Below, one piece after another: positions 61,291 to 64,000 of a stretch of DNA of 64,000 nucleotides (within the stretch, counting starts at the first letter, position 1; each line of letters opens with the position of its first letter). The notes beneath the pieces are model-generated. The model was not told where the DNA came from and did no database searches. It saw only the letters and a program-made list of their open reading frames with translations. The stretch lies in NCBI GenBank assembly GCA_018268395.1, contig JAFDWQ010000005.1:62001-126000 (forward strand), read 5' to 3'. This stretch comes from Armatimonadota bacterium. Its GTDB lineage: Bacteria; Armatimonadota; Fimbriimonadia; Fimbriimonadales; Fimbriimonadaceae. Position numbers and translations under genes: made by a program.

Positions 61291-61542
61291 TCAGGGTCGT
61301 TCCCGGTTCCAAGGCATGTGCCTCAAAAAAGCGGACATCGGGCAGAACCCGGTCGCGGCGTCCAGGAACATTCCGAAAGCCGGCAACAAAGCGAGGAACG
61401 ACCATCTTGGGTCGACGGACGCCGCTAGCACGACGGACGTCACGAGCAAGAGTCCCGCGACGAAGTGGGTCTGCCGCTCGATCCTTCGGGACGGTCGGGC
61501 GATGGTCGGTGAGTCGACAGAGAGCGGTGTCACGGTCTGCAT
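61291..61542 (-). CDS. DUF2892-type small membrane protein
   Basis: An 83-residue protein with two membrane segments (THFVAGLLLVTSVVLAA and FLALLPAFGMFLDA). The ending GFCPMSAFLRHMPWN matches the DUF2892/YgaP-like domain (usually C-P-x-Y...PWN), often linked to rhodanese or sulfur metabolism. Start set at MQTVTPLSV; no clear ribosome site or -10 element is visible, and a longer in-frame reading reaches 61707. Confidence 0.65.
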   Translation of the reverse strand: MQTVTPLSVDSPTIARPSRRIERQTHFVAGLLLVTSVVLAASVDPRWSFLALLPAFGMFLDAATGFCPMSAFLRHMPWNRERP

Positions 61543-61692
61543 GTCGAGAGAGAGGCCACGAGGGCCGAATCCGATTCCGGCCGAAGCGACAGAGCGGCCA
61601 TTGGCCCCGGTCCAGGTCCCCAATTGAATCGTTTCGCCGGGAATCGTGACTCTGACGGGCAGGAGCGCCCCAGAAGGAGGTGCAGACGACGA

Positions 61693-63171
61693 ATGCCCCG
61701 ACCCCACACCCTCTCACCCGTCCTCGCCTTGGCCGCCGCCGTGGCCGTGTCGGGCAGCCTTTCGGGCTGCCAGAGCCACGAAGCGGCCAAAGGGCGGGAC
61801 CAGGAGCTACCCGCCGTTGCAGCGGAGGTCCTGACTGTTCACGGTTCCGAGACGGCACGGACGACCACGGTGTCCGGGACGGTCAAAGCCCGATTCAACG
61901 CGACGTTGTCCGCGAAGGCGATGGGTCGCGTCGTGTCGGTCGCCGTCCGGGACGGCGACTCTGTCCGTCAAGGTCAGACGCTCCTCACGGTCGACGGTCG
62001 CGAGTTGGAAGCGGCCCTCAATATGGCCGGTGCGAACCATCGGGCTTCGGTCGTCGGCATCGGAAGCGCGCGGACGGCCGCTGAAATCGAAGCGAAGACG
62101 TCGGACGCCCGGATCGCCCAGGCGGAGTTTCAAGTCCGGCAAGCGGAGGCGGCGCTCGCCTCGGCCATCGCCCGTTACGATCTGGCCGTCTCGGGCACAC
62201 GGAAACAGGAGGTCGCACAAAGCCGCATCGCGGTCGTGCAGGCCGAGTCCAGTCTCAAGCTGGCCAAAACCGAACTGGACCGGACGACGCGCCTTGTCGA
62301 TGCCGGCGCCGTCGCCCGAAGAGACCTCGACATGGCCCAGAACCGATACGACCTGGCCAAAGGCCAGTACGAAGCCGCGCTACAGGCCGAAAACCTGGCC
62401 CGCGAAGGCTCGCGGACTCAGGACGTCAAGGCTGCGGAGGAAGCGGTCAACCAGGCGCGGGCGGCCGTCAACGGGGCCAAGGCCGGCCTCGTGCAGGCCC
62501 GAGCGGCAGCGCTTCAGACCCAAGTCAGGCGGAAGGACGTCGAAGTCGCCCGTGCCCAGGAGCGGCAGGCCGCGGCCGCCGTCGCATCGGCCCGAGTGAG
62601 CCTTTCGTACGCGCAAGTCGTCGCGCCCTTCGACGGAAGGGTCGTCCAAAGGCTCGTCGACCCTGGGACGATGGCCGCCCCGGGTACGCCGCTCTTGGCC
62701 GTCGAGGGCGGCGGTTTCCTCTTCGAGGCCGTTGTCCCGGAACGGACGGTCCGATCGCTGCCTCTCGGAACAGTGGCGATGGTCACGGTCGACGCTCTCG
62801 ACCGCCCCGTCACGGGCCGTGTGGTCGAAACCGCGCCCCAAGGCGATGCTTCGACCCACACGTTCGTCGTCAAGTTCCTGCTCGAGGGTTCACCCGGGCT
62901 CAAGTCCGGCATGTTCGCGAAAGCGGCCGTGCGGACAGGGTCGGCAAAGGGGATCGTCGTTCCATTGAAGGCGACGTGGCAGCGGGACGGGCTCCAGTTC
63001 GTCTATGTCGTGAACGACGAAGGCCGGGCCCGGTTGCGGCTCGTCACACTGGCGAGCGGTCCGGGACCGGAGGTCGAAGTCTTGACCGGGCTTGCCGAAG
63101 GTGACCGGATCATCGTGGGTGACCGGACAGGCATCGTCGACGGGGTCTCCGTCAAGGCTGACGGACGATGA
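61693..63171 (+). CDS. RND efflux periplasmic adaptor lipoprotein
   Basis: A 492-residue HlyD/AcrA-type adaptor. Signal peptide with lipobox LSGC, so Cys26 is lipidated. Lipoyl halves flank a long helical hairpin with many Ala/Gln heptads (about residues 110-310), longer than in AcrA. The first lipoyl half is VSVAVRDGDSVRQGQTLLTVDG and the second APFDGRVVQRLVDPGTMAAPG. AAGGAGGTG lies 11 bases before the ATG, which excludes a longer reading. Overlaps the pump gene (ATGA). Confidence 0.88.
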   Translation: MPRPHTLSPVLALAAAVAVSGSLSGCQSHEAAKGRDQELPAVAAEVLTVHGSETARTTTVSGTVKARFNATLSAKAMGRVVSVAVRDGDSVRQGQTLLTVDGRELEAALNMAGANHRASVVGIGSARTAAEIEAKTSDARIAQAEFQVRQAEAALASAIARYDLAVSGTRKQEVAQSRIAVVQAESSLKLAKTELDRTTRLVDAGAVARRDLDMAQNRYDLAKGQYEAALQAENLAREGSRTQDVKAAEEAVNQARAAVNGAKAGLVQARAAALQTQVRRKDVEVARAQERQAAAAVASARVSLSYAQVVAPFDGRVVQRLVDPGTMAAPGTPLLAVEGGGFLFEAVVPERTVRSLPLGTVAMVTVDALDRPVTGRVVETAPQGDASTHTFVVKFLLEGSPGLKSGMFAKAAVRTGSAKGIVVPLKATWQRDGLQFVYVVNDEGRARLRLVTLASGPGPEVEVLTGLAEGDRIIVGDRTGIVDGVSVKADGR

Positions 63172-64000
63172 AGACGGGCCTTGCGGGCCGGCTCGCGGCG
63201 ACGTTCGTCAACAGCAAATTGACGCCGCTGCTGATCCTCGCGTCGTTGTTGCTCGGACTGCTGGCCGTCGTTCGGACGCCCCGTGAAGAAGAGCCGCAGA
63301 TCGTCGTCCCCATGGCGGACGTGGTCGTCGACATGCCCGGTGCGACGGCTAAGGACGTCGAGCGGCGGGTGACGACCCCGATGGAGAAACTCGTCTGGGA
63401 GGTCCCCGGTGTGGAATACGTCTATTCGACGAGCAGTCCCGGGCGGGCCATGGTCGTCGTCCGCTTCTTGGTCGGCCAAGACCAGGAGAAAGCGTTCGTC
63501 CGGCTCAGGGAAAAACTCCAGAGCCACTACGACATCATTCCTCCCGGTGCGACTCAGCCCATCGTCAAGCCCCGTGCGATCGACGACGTCCCCGTTCTTG
63601 CCTTGACCTTGCACAGCAGGACGATCGGTCCTGCGGCGCTCCGAGAAATCGCACTGCGGGTCGAGGAGACGATAAAGAGCGTCCAAGACGTCAGCGAGAC
63701 GGCGGTGATCGGCGGCCTCAAGCGCGAACTGAAAGTCGAACTCGACAGGTCGCGGTTGGCCGGATTCGGGCTAGGCCCAGACGACGTCCTCCGATCGATC
63801 GGTACGGCCAACGTCCAGACCGATGCGGGCCGTTTCGCCGAGGGCAAGGACGTCGTCGCGGTCAAGGGCGGAGGGTTCTTCAAGACGGCCGACGACGTGC
63901 GTGACGTCATCGTCGGGGCCAGCGGCGGGCGGTCGGTCAAGGTCGGCGACGTCGCGACCGTCACGGACGGGCCCGAGGAGGCGCAAAGCTACGTCTTCTT
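63168..64000 (+). CDS. RND efflux transporter permease (partial, runs off the window)
   Basis: The first 277 residues of an AcrB/MexF-type pump. The opening membrane helix is LTPLLILASLLLGLLAVVRTP, followed by the porter region EEEPQIVVPMADVVVDMPGATAKDVERRVTTPMEKL and ELKVELDRSRLAGFGLGPDDVLRSIG. EEPQ with this spacing is typical of the heavy-metal/hydrophobe RND group of other phyla. It forms a pump with the upstream adaptor; the substrate cannot be told. No stop before the window end. Confidence 0.9.
   Translation, partial: MKTGLAGRLAATFVNSKLTPLLILASLLLGLLAVVRTPREEEPQIVVPMADVVVDMPGATAKDVERRVTTPMEKLVWEVPGVEYVYSTSSPGRAMVVVRFLVGQDQEKAFVRLREKLQSHYDIIPPGATQPIVKPRAIDDVPVLALTLHSRTIGPAALREIALRVEETIKSVQDVSETAVIGGLKRELKVELDRSRLAGFGLGPDDVLRSIGTANVQTDAGRFAEGKDVVAVKGGGFFKTADDVRDVIVGASGGRSVKVGDVATVTDGPEEAQSYVF

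Noticed and set aside
61247-61858. A 203-residue minus-strand gene over the ftsZ terminator and adaptor start
   Set aside because: It is Arg/Pro-rich, overlaps the terminator hairpin and the adaptor signal peptide, and is in another frame from the better DUF2892 call.

Overview
The window looks like a high-GC chromosome segment from a diderm bacterium outside the well-studied phyla; Armatimonadota (Fimbriimonadia-like) is my best guess. The reasons are the mix of outer-membrane-type genes (MlaF-like ATPase, LolA-like protein, two GT9 glycosyltransferases, a large beta-strand surface protein, an RND efflux pair), a dcw cell-wall cluster with a Bacillus-like ftsQ-ylxW-sbp-ftsA-ftsZ tail and a murC-ddl fusion, and many genes whose start codon sits only about 6-12 bases after a TANNNT element. 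The phylum is inferred from gene content and style, not from a marker search.

Layout. 1-19.7 kb: housekeeping and accessory genes in short, mostly divergent or convergent units. These are a DUF2089/DUF4097 pair, a GT9 enzyme, a BadF-type sugar kinase with murQ (muropeptide recycling), mazG, a lipid kinase, pyrE, panD, ccmF/ccmE (cytochrome c maturation, with a cysteine-type CcmE), threonine aldolase, sdhB, a WecG/TagA glycosyltransferase with a cobalamin adenosyltransferase, and feoAB. 19.7-38.9 kb: a Spy-like protein, an MlaF-like ATPase, an acyl-ACP-reductase-like enzyme, biotin carboxylase, proline dehydrogenase, pirin, a second GT9, Dus, GNAT, a Gfo/Idh oxidoreductase, then two very large predicted exported proteins of unknown function facing each other (31.4-37.5 kb), and an aldo/keto reductase.

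38.9-43.0 kb is the striking part: an AT-richer island of six small genes, all on the minus strand, five of them membrane proteins and two of those near-identical copies. They are separated by three ~270-285 bp elements with shared terminal inverted repeats, by solitary ~26 bp copies of the same terminus, and by two copies of a 188 bp hairpin-rich repeat. Gene ends abut, or run into, the repeat termini, so the region reads as an array of swappable cassettes. No integrase or transposase is visible here.

43.3-61.3 kb: a compact dcw operon, mraZ-rsmH-ftsL-like-ftsI-murE-murF-mraY-murD-ftsW-murG-murC/ddl-ftsQ-ylxW-sbp-ftsA-ftsZ, with likely MraZ boxes upstream of mraZ and a strong hairpin terminator after ftsZ. 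Most junctions are ATGA/GTGA/TTGA overlaps. 61.3-64 kb: a small DUF2892 membrane protein and an RND efflux adaptor plus the start of its pump, which runs off the window end.
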